Shown: piece after piece, positions 9,505-18,573 of the stretch | How positions within the stretch are numbered: the stretch's first letter is position 1 | How the letters are laid out: every line of letters begins with the position of its first letter | DNA from: an uncultured Granulosicoccaceae bacterium | GTDB lineage: Bacteria > Pseudomonadota > Gammaproteobacteria > Granulosicoccales > Granulosicoccaceae | Length of the DNA stretch: 60,017 nt | Assembly: GCA_938041955.1 (NCBI GenBank) | Contig: CALISD010000029.1 | Span: 1-60,017 of the forward strand | Direction: 5' to 3' | Position numbers and translations under genes: made by a program | The notes under the pieces: model-generated | What the model saw: only the letters and a program-made list of their open reading frames with translations | The model's database searches: none | Told to the model about the DNA's origin: nothing

Positions 9505-9795
9505 TTTTGTAAGCTAACCACATGTAGGCAGAGGCCATCTGCCTACGCGCCAAATACAAACTACCCGCTATTGAAATTGGCCGAAAAAATCGGCCTGGTG
9601 CAAACAGCATTGTCCTTAAATTTAATAATTCCCTGCTCAAAGCATACTTCACTTTAATATCCTGCTTATCTGGTAGTATTTACACAGCCCTTTCCCTGGC
9701 CTGGCAAATTCCTTATCAACGCTTCCAGTGAAAGCTGACCTTAAATATCCACCACCAGATAAAACAATATAGGTGGTCCCGAAGGTTCCGTTGTC
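9505..9795. other. Intergenic region with two hairpins
   Basis: Hairpin one, at 9524-9546: GTAGGCAGA - GGCCA - TCTGCCTAC, a perfect 9-bp stem. Hairpin two, at 9579-9595: GGCCGA - AAAAA - TCGGCC. Neither has a following T-run. They lie 20 and 75 bp after the epimerase stop and could act as transcript 3' ends or stabilisers. No gene seen. Confidence 0.5.
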
Positions 9796-10485
9796 GTGCG
9801 TGAAGATAAAATCATATCCCTGGTCAGCTTAGGAATGTCATGCCAGACAACTCATCAATTGCGCCGCCTGACAAACTTACAGCCAAAAGCCGTCAACACA
9901 TCACCGCGGTTTACCGCACCGTCCGGTCTGTTCGACTGGCTTATCTGTCCACCCGCTAGCACCATCCGTCTGCTTAACCAACGGATTCCAGACTTCTCCA
10001 AAAGCAGCATTGCCATACGAAAGGGGCGTGTATACTGGGAAGAATTTAATCTTTATTTCTGGCACAACTTTCTTGTCTCTGATCATCAAAGCCGCCGCGT
10101 AAGTATCGACGCGACATTTGAACAGGAAATAGTGCGATGGCGTTACCTGCGCGATAGATTTTCCGCCCTGGACCCGGCACGCACTTTATTCGTCGTTTCC
10201 AATACACAGAATAACCTGCAAGAAGAAGTATTCGATGAATCAGAACACGCAGAATATCATTTTACAGATACATTGCTGGACAGCTTAGAGCAAAGCCTGG
10301 CAAGGTATTTCTGCACCACAACCAATGACATTCATCTGCAGGTAGTGACCCGAAAGGGACGTTCCAGAGGGCTTGACGACGCTGCCCTGGTGACTTTTCT
10401 GCCTCTCGATCACAATGAATGGAAAGGGTCCAATCAATCGTGGGATCAGTGGTGGCAGCTATTGACTGCACCACAGCATGAGTAA
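9796..10485 (+). CDS. DUF1796-like putative papain-fold cysteine peptidase
   Basis: 229 residues from a GTG (MREDKIISLVSLGMSC); GAAGG lies about ten bases upstream. The start ISLVSLGMSCQTTHQLRR and the block SGLFDWLI resemble the family known from memory as DUF1796 (SLGxxCxxAxxL, then FDW). Members are predicted papain-like and are often found with glycan genes. The Cys in GMSC would be the nucleophile. A His partner cannot be fixed by eye. No signal peptide or membrane segment. It converges with the FkbH-type gene, with only 31 bp between stops. Confidence 0.6.
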   Translation: MREDKIISLVSLGMSCQTTHQLRRLTNLQPKAVNTSPRFTAPSGLFDWLICPPASTIRLLNQRIPDFSKSSIAIRKGRVYWEEFNLYFWHNFLVSDHQSRRVSIDATFEQEIVRWRYLRDRFSALDPARTLFVVSNTQNNLQEEVFDESEHAEYHFTDTLLDSLEQSLARYFCTTTNDIHLQVVTRKGRSRGLDDAALVTFLPLDHNEWKGSNQSWDQWWQLLTAPQHE

Positions 10486-10516
10486 GTGCCACCTCGAATA
10501 ACAACGACTTGTCGCT

Positions 10517-12418
10517 TCAACCCTCTGCCGCAGTGTTCGAGCGCAGCTCCAGGAAATCGATATCCAGCTGACCGGGTGTCACTGCGAGAGTTGCAGATCC
10601 AATGACCCCCGTTTTATCGTCGGCACCACTATCCTTACCAATGGAAAAACCAATTTCCTGCAATACCGACCTGGCCAACGCATTTCGATCAGTGCTGACA
10701 AAATTCACATCAAGCAATAGTGTCCCATCAGAGTACTTGTCTGCCAGATAGCTGAAATACGCTTTTTCAATCAACTTACCCTGCACACGACAGGACAACA
10801 TAAAATCCTGCACCCTGACACTGCCCTGTGCAGCTCCGGCCCGCTCTACTCTGGTTATGGAGAACCCGACAAGACCATAGTCACCGTACTTGTCTCTGCA
10901 GTGAATTACGTGCTTATCAGTACTGGTATCGTGCAACAGTGTACCCACCGCTTCTCTGGAATATTTTGTGCCCGAGAAATTCAACTGATTGGTTCGCTGC
11001 AAAAGTTCGATCACCCGTTCGCGATGATGATCTGCCATCGGGCCGATTGTCACTACAATATCGCTGGATTTCAAAAAGGACAAATAGTCTTCACCAAACT
11101 CAATGGCTGCCTCACTACGCTGTGCTTGTTGTTGATACATAATTCGTCTGTTTCGAGACTCCGAGGTACGGCCTCCCTGCAACCTTGGATGTTCGAGTAA
11201 AGTATCCAAGGCTGTTTCAGGCAACACCTCGACACCAGCAACAGAGGTAACCACTTCTTCGCGTTCGAACGCCGAATCATCGACAAATATCAGTGTATCG
11301 CTACTGATGCTTATTTTGTCTGCCAACCACTTTATGTTTTCAGATTTCTGTTTCCAGTTAATCACCGGATAAATTAAATACTGCGCAAGGCCGAATTCAG
11401 TCAGACGATCGAGCGCCTGCTGTTCATTATTCTTGCTCGCAACGGTAATCAGAATACCTCGTTTGTCGAGGCTTTCGAACAATGCGGGCACTGATGGCTT
11501 TAGGGAAACGTCACCTTCAAGTAACACACCCTCCCACAGCGTATTATCGAGATCGAATACAACACACTTTGCAGCGGGCTTTACCGCGGTTGAATCAAGC
11601 GGCGCGGGCATCATTGTGTCAGGATCATCTACAGTAATAAAGTCGGTAGAGATGAATACCAGCCGCGTGCCGGACTCCTCTTCGGGGGTGAACGAAATGT
11701 TGTAAGGCAGCCGCGACTCTGCAATCGCACTCAATCGAGAGAACGGAATGAAATGCCGGTTGTAACCCGGGACCAGTACCAGTTGTTCCCAATACGGCAA
11801 GGCCAGCTTTCCATTCGGCGGTATGGTGAGCGCTTTTGATCGAGTCACAGCACAGGCAAACTTCACCTTGCAAGTATGCTCCGCCGGGTTATAGATCTCG
11901 ATAAGAAAGCCATCCGGCTTTTCGTTTTCGGTTGAGGTGTTTTGAGTTGACGCCTTGTGCAAACGCTTACTGGTGTAGTCCAGCAACTCAAAGGACAGAG
12001 AGGTCCACGGTGCACTGCCACCAAAGCGTCGAACCAACCGGCCAACGGCATCGACCAATGGCTGCAATCGCGGCAACATACTCTCAACGATTGACACCGT
12101 ACTGCTATGCCACAAAACCGTATTTCCGCGCGCTTCAAGCTTTGCCCATTGCCCGAACACGATATCCGCAGCGCTGCCGGTCTGTCCACGGAAGTGATTG
12201 TTGCGCCGCATGCCGACTTCAAAGCGTCTGCAACGCTGATCCGGTCTGGGATTGTATAGATCACAGGTCTGGTAACATTCAGGTGCTGCACACTCAACAC
12301 AGTGTTCGCTCCAGATTAATAAAGAACGTTTGCGAATCCCATTCGCAAAGTCTATTTTTTCTGAAGGTCTTATAGCGGCACTTTTCTCAGCTGCACGGTG
12401 TTGATTAAATTCAAACAT
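10517..12418 (-). CDS. FkbH-type HAD-IIIC protein with N-terminal ferredoxin-like Cys cluster
   Basis: 633 residues. The HAD core has FDLDNTLWEG (D289, D291), ITVASKN and FVDDSAFEREEV. A FkbH-type acetyltransferase-like tail follows (LLQRTNQLNFSG, DFMLSCRVQGKLIE). FkbH proteins load glyceryl-type units onto carriers in polyketide pathways, and relatives occur in glycan clusters. Unusual is the N-terminus: C40, C43, C48, C52 and C63 fit C-x2-C-x4-C-x3-C, as in NrfC/DmsB-type iron-sulfur subunits. Residues about 75-280 look beta-rich and lack motifs I know. It is the last gene of the leftward glycan operon. No polyketide or peptide synthetase module is nearby, so a glycan or lipid decoration role is more likely. 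Confidence 0.8.
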   Translation of the reverse strand: MFEFNQHRAAEKSAAIRPSEKIDFANGIRKRSLLIWSEHCVECAAPECYQTCDLYNPRPDQRCRRFEVGMRRNNHFRGQTGSAADIVFGQWAKLEARGNTVLWHSSTVSIVESMLPRLQPLVDAVGRLVRRFGGSAPWTSLSFELLDYTSKRLHKASTQNTSTENEKPDGFLIEIYNPAEHTCKVKFACAVTRSKALTIPPNGKLALPYWEQLVLVPGYNRHFIPFSRLSAIAESRLPYNISFTPEEESGTRLVFISTDFITVDDPDTMMPAPLDSTAVKPAAKCVVFDLDNTLWEGVLLEGDVSLKPSVPALFESLDKRGILITVASKNNEQQALDRLTEFGLAQYLIYPVINWKQKSENIKWLADKISISSDTLIFVDDSAFEREEVVTSVAGVEVLPETALDTLLEHPRLQGGRTSESRNRRIMYQQQAQRSEAAIEFGEDYLSFLKSSDIVVTIGPMADHHRERVIELLQRTNQLNFSGTKYSREAVGTLLHDTSTDKHVIHCRDKYGDYGLVGFSITRVERAGAAQGSVRVQDFMLSCRVQGKLIEKAYFSYLADKYSDGTLLLDVNFVSTDRNALARSVLQEIGFSIGKDSGADDKTGVIGSATLAVTPGQLDIDFLELRSNTAAEG

Positions 12419-12477
12419 TCAACCAAGCCGATTTATCATGTGTACTGTCTCTATCAATGACTAAACATTCCAGCTTA

Positions 12478-13047
12478 TTACTTAACAGATTCAAGCAGTG
12501 CTGATACTTCAGTGACCTTCTCACCATTGCTTAATCGCTCAAACTCGAGCAACAAGCCCTCCTCGTTTAACGAACGCTTGTAGACGTGCAACTCATAACC
12601 ACCACCGTCAACAATATAGAGAGCCGATACGGTTAACGTGCTCGCCTCGAGTCCCGCCCAGACGTATGGATCTGCATCCTCGCCGACTGGATCATAGGGC
12701 ACCGCCTGACCGAACACATCGGTTCTCATAGCCGAGGCGAACAGACCAGGCCGTGGTGACGGATAAAAATCGATCGACAGATCAGTATTTTTTGTCACGC
12801 CACCGGCTCGATGAATCACCGTTTTCCACTCCACAGTAAAACCTTTGTCATGCCACGGTTTTATCACCACGGTGAGATCACGTGCCGACATTTCACCGGC
12901 CACAACAGTTTCGGCATTTCCTGTGAAAGTCCCATAAAACGCCGACCAATCATTCGTAGCAGAAGCTTTATCCTGCGCCTTGCAATTAACCAGTAAAAGG
13001 CAAACACAGGTAAGTAAAAAAGCTCGCAGTACCTTATTAACTCGCAC
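12478..13047 (-). CDS. Predicted lipoprotein of unknown function
   Basis: 189 residues. The signal MRVNKVLRAFLLTCVCLLLVNC ends in a lipobox (LVNC). The mature part begins with a short flexible linker, then a beta-rich domain (YGTFTGNAETV, LTVVIKPWHDKGFTVEWKT, YELHVYKRS). I do not recognise a family. It lies 59 bp before the FkbH-type gene and 96 bp after the methyltransferase, so it is probably part of the glycan operon and acts in the periplasm or at the outer membrane. Confidence 0.7.
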   Translation of the reverse strand: MRVNKVLRAFLLTCVCLLLVNCKAQDKASATNDWSAFYGTFTGNAETVVAGEMSARDLTVVIKPWHDKGFTVEWKTVIHRAGGVTKNTDLSIDFYPSPRPGLFASAMRTDVFGQAVPYDPVGEDADPYVWAGLEASTLTVSALYIVDGGGYELHVYKRSLNEEGLLLEFERLSNGEKVTEVSALLESVK

Positions 13048-13143
13048 GGGTAATTCCTTTTTCTCAATTGCAAATACGAATTTATAAATAACAATGACGC
13101 ATTGTCGATCTGTTTACACAACACACAGTGCCAGTGGGGGCAA

Positions 13144-13626
13144 CTAGATCTTCCGGTACAGAAAATAACGCTTGCTATCGATTGATTCCGGAATCGGCAG
13201 CGCCACTAACTTTTCTGTGTCTAGTGGCAATCCGCTCATGGCAATGCCACCGGTGGCCAACAGATCGGCCATCAAAGATGGCAACCACTGTAGTGTTACA
13301 GCATCGACTTTGTCACTGCCACTGCCAATATCGGCATGCACCATCGCAGCATCAGACCCGATACACGTTCTGGCTGTCTCCGAGATTTCTCCAAGCACCA
13401 GATTATTATCTTCCGGAATACAGGACGAGTGAGCCATTAACGCACGATCAAACGCAACAATTCTTCGATCAGGAAACACTTCACGCAAATGGCTGTAGGT
13501 TCGGCCATTACCAAGCCCCAACTCCAATATGGCTCCCGATTCAGGTAGCAGTGCAAGAGCAGCTACCTGATTGAGTATATCCCTCTGTGCCGTCATGCGA
13601 CGAATGAAGCTATCGAGTCGACTCAT
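13144..13626 (-). CDS. Small class I SAM-dependent methyltransferase
   Basis: 160 residues from the ATG at 13626; a GTG at 13635 is an alternative. Motif I ILELGLGNGRTYSHL and the following acidic beta-2 end (IVAFDRAL) mark a Rossmann-type SAM site. The rest is short for a methyltransferase, with a reduced C-terminal half, as in small family members acting on lipids or sugars. Its neighbours are deacetylase (47 bp upstream) and lipoprotein genes of the same operon, so a glycan substrate is inferred. Confidence 0.7.
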   Translation of the reverse strand: MSRLDSFIRRMTAQRDILNQVAALALLPESGAILELGLGNGRTYSHLREVFPDRRIVAFDRALMAHSSCIPEDNNLVLGEISETARTCIGSDAAMVHADIGSGSDKVDAVTLQWLPSLMADLLATGGIAMSGLPLDTEKLVALPIPESIDSKRYFLYRKI

Positions 13627-13673
13627 AAATACCACCCTGCCATATTGCGACTATCTGTCGGTAACCGATTCTT

Positions 13674-14414
13674 TTAGCTATCATTCCGCCCGGCGGCATC
13701 CATCATCGAATGAAACGATACCGTCTGCGATTCTTTAAGTGTTTCAATGAATTGGTGAAGCAATAGCCGGTTGCCATGATCCATATGCTCATGATGCAGC
13801 ATAATGCCAATCACCGCATCATCCGTTTTAAATAGACCACAAATATACTCTATTAGTTCGGAAGTATTTAATCTAACGCCTTTGCGTTTTTTCAACCAGT
13901 CAACAGCCACCGGCAATTCAGGCAGTGAGTCACCAATTGAATCTGACCCGGTAATTCGTGATAAATACTGCACTCCGAGCAACTTCAAAGCGGCTGTGGT
14001 ATCACTTGTACAACGATTCCACGGCGGTGTAAAAACAGGTGCTAACTGCGATCCAAAAACGGCCGCAAGCCTGCTTCGACCCGCCTGTATATCATGGTAC
14101 TGCTGATGGTAGTTCCGGTCGCTGCCGAATTCACAGGAACGACCCGATAGCTGGTGGTTTGTGTGTGCAAACCCATGTTGATGAACAGCGATTCTGCCGT
14201 CTGCATTCAGCAGTGAACCGATGACATCCACTGACTGATTAGACAGGGCATCCGGAATTACCGCAATATCAAGCGGCAGATCCCGGCGGATAAAATCCAT
14301 GGCGAGTTGCTGCAGTCTTTCATCCGCCCAGCCTCCATCATCATCGCGGAAAAATACCTTTATCGGTGTTTGCCGCTCAGCCAGTACCCTGGCGATTGAT
14401 TGAAAAGGATTCAT
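13674..14414 (-). CDS. Polysaccharide-deacetylase-like protein (first of two)
   Basis: 246 residues from MNPFQSIARV at 14414. That start is chosen because the upstream glycosyltransferase stops at 14434, leaving 19 bp. The CE4-like pattern is non-canonical: FFRDDDGGW (metal Asp), then HQHGFAHTNH (paired His), then FTPPWNRC and LHHEHMD. No signal peptide, so it probably acts in the cytoplasm on a lipid-linked or nucleotide-linked sugar. The same motif set occurs in the second deacetylase at 24.2-24.9 kb. Confidence 0.8.
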   Translation of the reverse strand: MNPFQSIARVLAERQTPIKVFFRDDDGGWADERLQQLAMDFIRRDLPLDIAVIPDALSNQSVDVIGSLLNADGRIAVHQHGFAHTNHQLSGRSCEFGSDRNYHQQYHDIQAGRSRLAAVFGSQLAPVFTPPWNRCTSDTTAALKLLGVQYLSRITGSDSIGDSLPELPVAVDWLKKRKGVRLNTSELIEYICGLFKTDDAVIGIMLHHEHMDHGNRLLLHQFIETLKESQTVSFHSMMDAAGRNDS

Positions 14415-14433
14415 GCTAATGGTCTCGCAAATA

Positions 14434-15594
14434 TCACTTTTCACCCTGAATCGTTTGTCGCTTCTGTTGCGCAAGTCTGGTGGCAAAGCAAACTGTTTCA
14501 AGCGCTCCGTTGAATTGTTTTTTATCACTTGCAAATCGGCCGGCCACAATCGTTTCAGCAACCGCCCGGGCAAGAGATACCGGCGTCAGCTGTTTAGCGA
14601 GTAACATGACATACGCTGAACGCCGGGACAAACTGGTGGCACGCAGTGTCTGCTCCTGCTCACCACCAGCGTCAAAGGGAATGAGCACTCCCGGCGTACC
14701 CGTTGACAGCAAATCGATCGCTGTATTGTAACCACACATACTCACTGAGCACGCAGCAGCCGTTAATAGCTCTGCGAAGTCAGACCGGTTCGGTTCAATA
14801 ACCACCGCCGTATCTGTGGCAAGCGCTTGCAAACGTTGCACTTCAGTCTGTGCATCCCTTCCACCAACCAGTATTCGGAAGCGATAGTCTGGTGATAAAC
14901 GTGAGGCTTTAATGGCAGCCTCATATATGTGCCGCCCGACAGAACCACCACCTGCACTGACAACAACATCTGCGCTCGATGGTTTTGCTTTAAAGCCAGT
15001 TACCGACTGCGCGACATAACCGGTATAAAACAGTTTTGCCTGTATTAAATCCGTTACCGGCCAACTCACATCAAGCGGTGTTATGTCGGGATCAGAATGC
15101 ACAGCCACACCATCATAGTTACGATCTATCAGCGTTTCTGTCTGTTGAACTTTTTTTGCACTCGATGGTGCAGCCAGAATATCGCGAACAGAAGATAAAA
15201 TAACCGGCACTGTCGCTAGCGTCTGCGCTACTTCAAGCAAGCCGATAAATTCACGGCGCAGCACACGACGACCAAACGGAAACAGCTCGGTAATTATAAT
15301 TTCGGGTTGTAGATTGTGAACCAACTGCTTGAGTTTAATTTCTCTTGCCGCCAGATAGGATTCGTCTGCAACGCTGCTATCAGCCTTCAGCAAGCGAGTG
15401 AAGTTTGTACCATCTGAATGCAACGGCGGTAGTTGCACAAGTGCAATACCATCAGTATCAAAAGCGGCCACTGGCAGTCCGCCGCTTACCAGCGTGACGC
15501 TATGGCCGGATGCTACAAATGCCTTTGCCAAATTGATCGCACGGCGCAGGTGTCCGGTACCCAGCAGATGGGTCACAACAAGCAGAACTTGCAT
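14434..15594 (-). CDS. MurG-like GT-B glycosyltransferase (first of two)
   Basis: 386 residues from MQVLLVVTHLLGTGHLRRA at 15594, twelve bases after the preceding stop. The N-terminal GxGHLRR motif and the C-terminal domain (VVSAGGGSVG, MCGYNTAIDLLSTGTPGVLIP, EQEQTLRA) match the MurG-related predicted glycosyltransferases grouped as COG4671. It probably transfers a sugar to a lipid-linked acceptor at the inner face of the membrane. It shares motif order with the gene at 18.6-19.8 kb, suggesting an old duplication within the cluster. Confidence 0.85.
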   Translation of the reverse strand: MQVLLVVTHLLGTGHLRRAINLAKAFVASGHSVTLVSGGLPVAAFDTDGIALVQLPPLHSDGTNFTRLLKADSSVADESYLAAREIKLKQLVHNLQPEIIITELFPFGRRVLRREFIGLLEVAQTLATVPVILSSVRDILAAPSSAKKVQQTETLIDRNYDGVAVHSDPDITPLDVSWPVTDLIQAKLFYTGYVAQSVTGFKAKPSSADVVVSAGGGSVGRHIYEAAIKASRLSPDYRFRILVGGRDAQTEVQRLQALATDTAVVIEPNRSDFAELLTAAACSVSMCGYNTAIDLLSTGTPGVLIPFDAGGEQEQTLRATSLSRRSAYVMLLAKQLTPVSLARAVAETIVAGRFASDKKQFNGALETVCFATRLAQQKRQTIQGEK

Positions 15595-15605
15595 ACGCTG
15601 CTCCG

Positions 15606-16193
15606 TCACTGGGCAGAGCCACGGACCAGCCTGACTCGCAATGGGTCGGCGACTGTCACTGTGTCTGTGATCTCCAGACAATACAGGGAATTGCGCTTAA
15701 TGCTAAAAGGAGGGGAGCCTTTGAAAGGCCAGTCAAACGCCACCGCCAGCAGAGTACGCATCACCCCGATGTGGCATACAGCCACCGTGTCGTTCGACAA
15801 GCTCATCAACCACGGCTCAAGCCGCGCCCAGACCTGCAAAGGACTTTCTCCATTAGGTGGCTGATACTTCCATCCCCAGTCCGGCAGATGACGAAAGCCG
15901 GAATCAGGATCAGCGCCAAGATCAATACTGCGCCGTCCCTCCCAATCGCCATAATCCATTTCAATTAACGCCGGCTCTATAGTCGGTTGTCGCCGGGCAA
16001 TTAACTCTGCCGTTTGGACGGCCCGACTCAAAGGACTTGATAACAACGCAGCATGCTGCCACTCATCCGGCAATCGATATCCGGCAAGCTCGGTTATCGC
16101 TTCAGACTCAAGCGGAATATCGCGATGACCCTGAATTTTACCGTCACGATTCCACTCCGTTCGTCCATGTCTTATGATCGCGAGTCGAATCAT
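15606..16193 (-). CDS. Histidine phosphatase (phosphoglycerate-mutase-like) protein
   Basis: 195 residues from MIRLAIIRHGRTEWNRDG. The catalytic RHG is at 8-10 (H9), and the second histidine is in AVCHIGVMRTLL. The arginine in SSPLSRAVQTAELI completes the phosphate pocket. Members remove phosphate from small molecules. In a glycan operon a sugar phosphate or nucleotide-sugar intermediate is likely. Only four bases separate the previous stop from this ATG. Confidence 0.88.
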   Translation of the reverse strand: MIRLAIIRHGRTEWNRDGKIQGHRDIPLESEAITELAGYRLPDEWQHAALLSSPLSRAVQTAELIARRQPTIEPALIEMDYGDWEGRRSIDLGADPDSGFRHLPDWGWKYQPPNGESPLQVWARLEPWLMSLSNDTVAVCHIGVMRTLLAVAFDWPFKGSPPFSIKRNSLYCLEITDTVTVADPLRVRLVRGSAQ

Positions 16194-16197
16194 GAGT

Positions 16198-17310
16198 TCA
16201 CGATACCCGCTTGGACAGCTCATCAGACAGAATACGCGCTGCAGCACCGAGCAGATGCCGTCTGCGCACAAATTCGCGGCCGTCAATGACCATCGATTGA
16301 TACCTTGATGAATCAGCCAACGTATCGTCTATCGCCCGGGCAATCAATCCGGGATCACCTGATTCTGGATTAGCGCATGCTGAATCACCAATGGGCACCA
16401 GTGACTGTGCCGGGGAAATAACCTCACGAACACCTGCGCGATCCTGTGCAACCACCGGTAACCCAGCCGCCTGCGCTTCCAGATAGACCAGACCAAACGC
16501 TTCGTTAACTCCGGGCCAGACAAACAATGATGCCTGCTGGTAAGCCGCATTCACGGCACTGCGATCAAGCTGCCCGAAAAATTTCACTTGCTTGCCATAA
16601 GCCGCGAACATCAATTCAATCTCGGTACGCGCCGGACCATCACCGATAATAGACAGTTGCCAATCGGGGGTAATCAGATGAGCCAGTGCATCGGCAATGA
16701 TGCGATACGACTCAAGCTTGTCTCCGTAGCGGTGCATGCCAACGCTAAGCAACTGCTTATTCACCTTACGAGCTTTTATCAAAACTGGCAATTCAGTTTG
16801 TTTTAAAAACGGTGCCAAATGAATCAGCTTTTGTTTTTCCGGATGATTTTGTTCGAGGGCGACTCGATCTTTTTCAGTCAAATAAAATACGACATCGGCA
16901 GCGTTTGTCGCGTTGTCTGCACTGGCAGCAAAGCCTGACCAGGGCCCGCTTAAACGGCTTTTAGCAATGCTCGCCTCAACAATAAAATAGGGAATGTTTA
17001 AGCGCTTGCTTACAGCTGCCCCTACCAGATCCGGCGCCTTGTAGTAATTGTGGTAAGTGACCCACGCGCACCACTTCTGTTTTGAGTCGAGCAATCGCTC
17101 AACTTCTGCATTCGCTTGCGATCTAATCTCTTGTTGCGTAAGTGCATCGCCCTGCCCGTCATAACAACGCAGCTGTGATGCAAGTACGACCTCGATGTCC
17201 AAAGAGTTCATGCTCAGCGCTGCCATGATACTTCGTGCCATTTCGCGATCGCCCGACGGTACGGGATGATCCGGTGACTTTAACGGAGCATAGAAAGCTA
17301 ACTGATTCAT
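16198..17310 (-). CDS. GT4-family glycosyltransferase
   Basis: 370 residues. The C-terminal GT-B half has LLSVGMHRYGDKLES, LSIIGDGPARTEIE, VKFFGQLDRSAVN and the donor-binding NEAFGLVYLEAQAAGLPVVA (E-x7-E). The N-terminus starts MNQLAFYAPLKSPDHPVPSG, a common start for exopolysaccharide GT4 enzymes. Its ATG immediately follows the TAG of the upstream gene, so the two are translated together. Donor and acceptor cannot be read from sequence. Confidence 0.88.
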   Translation of the reverse strand: MNQLAFYAPLKSPDHPVPSGDREMARSIMAALSMNSLDIEVVLASQLRCYDGQGDALTQQEIRSQANAEVERLLDSKQKWCAWVTYHNYYKAPDLVGAAVSKRLNIPYFIVEASIAKSRLSGPWSGFAASADNATNAADVVFYLTEKDRVALEQNHPEKQKLIHLAPFLKQTELPVLIKARKVNKQLLSVGMHRYGDKLESYRIIADALAHLITPDWQLSIIGDGPARTEIELMFAAYGKQVKFFGQLDRSAVNAAYQQASLFVWPGVNEAFGLVYLEAQAAGLPVVAQDRAGVREVISPAQSLVPIGDSACANPESGDPGLIARAIDDTLADSSRYQSMVIDGREFVRRRHLLGAAARILSDELSKRVS

Positions 17311-18573
17311 CTAGGTGTGTGTATTGATCCGGGTGTCTGAACACAAAGCTCGTAGTCGTCGGTTGAGGATCTCGATACCTGCATCCATGCCAAAATCACT
17401 CACCAGACGCTGGTAGGCGGCCTCTGCCATCGCTGCACGCCTACCCGGAATTTCAGCATAGACAACCACTGCTGCGGCCAGTGCCTCGGCACTATCAGCG
17501 GCCAGAAACGCGTGCTCGTTGTGCTGCAGAAATTCGGGGATTGCAGACACCGCTGTCGCGATGATGGGCAGCTTTTGCGATGCCGCTTCCATCAATACAT
17601 TGGGCAGGCCATCGCGATCACCATCGCTGGCAATTCGACTGGGTAAGATAAATACATCCGCATTGCGCATCGCCTGTATGACCTCGGGTTGTTCCCGTTC
17701 ACCAAGCCAGTTGATACGGTCCGCCAGGTTCGCAGCTTTAGCCTGCTCTTGCAGCGACGCCTTAAGGTCACCACCACCAATGTGGGTCATCTGCCAGTGG
17801 AGTGATTCGGGCAACAATGCCAGTGCCGAGATCAATCGATCATAGCCTTTTTTCTCCACCAGCCGACCGACCGACAACAATCGCAATGGTGATCCCGGGT
17901 CTAGCTCAGTTCGTTCAGGGGGTGCTGGAAACCTCGATAGATCAAGACCGTGATAAACAAGATCGATCTGATCATCATGGCAGCACATCGACCTCAGATG
18001 ACGTGCACCGATAGCGGTGCAAGTCACTCCAAAGCTGGCACCGAAGTGGTGCGTATCGAGCTTTTCTTTAAGTTCCCAGTCGGGAGATGTCCAGATATCT
18101 TTCGCGTGGGCCGAATAACTCCACGGTAGACCGCGAATAATCGCTGCATATCGAGCCACCGACGATGGCGTATGCAGAAAGTGCGCATAAATTGCCTGAA
18201 TAGAATCAGGCAGTTCGGCCGCCAGCACGCAGGCTTGACCAAAACGTCGCGCACGATTGCGGGTGCGATCGCGGCGTACATCAGCCAGAAAAATCCGCCA
18301 CGCAGCAGCAAAGCCAGGCAGGCGACGACATGCACGCCAACAGCGCAGCACGCGCCCGCATTCCTGATGCAGGTACTCTGGCAAATAACGCACCTGGGCG
18401 ACCACCTGTTCATGTAACGGATGACGCTTCTCATTGGCCGGGTGGCGCAACGACCAAATCTGAAACTGCTGGCCTTTTGCTTCCAGTGCCGCCAGCTCCT
18501 GTGCGACAAACGTTTCCGACAAACGCGGCCAGCACTTAACCACTATGGCGAGTGGAGTTGTGTCTGCCGTCAT
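17311..18573 (-). CDS. GT4-family glycosyltransferase, WcaL/colanic-acid type
   Basis: 420 residues. The N-terminal KCWPRLSETFVAQELAALE is characteristic of the WcaL-like subgroup. The GT-B half follows with LLSVGRLVEKKGYDRLI, HIGGGDLKASL, RINWLGEREQPEV and the donor-site stretch DGLPNVLMEAASQKLPIIA. It overlaps the upstream glycosyltransferase by 4 bp (ATGA). Probably peripheral to the inner membrane. Confidence 0.9.
   Translation of the reverse strand: MTADTTPLAIVVKCWPRLSETFVAQELAALEAKGQQFQIWSLRHPANEKRHPLHEQVVAQVRYLPEYLHQECGRVLRCWRACRRLPGFAAAWRIFLADVRRDRTRNRARRFGQACVLAAELPDSIQAIYAHFLHTPSSVARYAAIIRGLPWSYSAHAKDIWTSPDWELKEKLDTHHFGASFGVTCTAIGARHLRSMCCHDDQIDLVYHGLDLSRFPAPPERTELDPGSPLRLLSVGRLVEKKGYDRLISALALLPESLHWQMTHIGGGDLKASLQEQAKAANLADRINWLGEREQPEVIQAMRNADVFILPSRIASDGDRDGLPNVLMEAASQKLPIIATAVSAIPEFLQHNEHAFLAADSAEALAAAVVVYAEIPGRRAAMAEAAYQRLVSDFGMDAGIEILNRRLRALCSDTRINTHT

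Noticed and set aside
10517..12418. FkbH homologue as a sign of a polyketide or peptide antibiotic cluster
   Set aside because: No PKS, NRPS or carrier-protein genes in the window; the neighbours are glycan genes.
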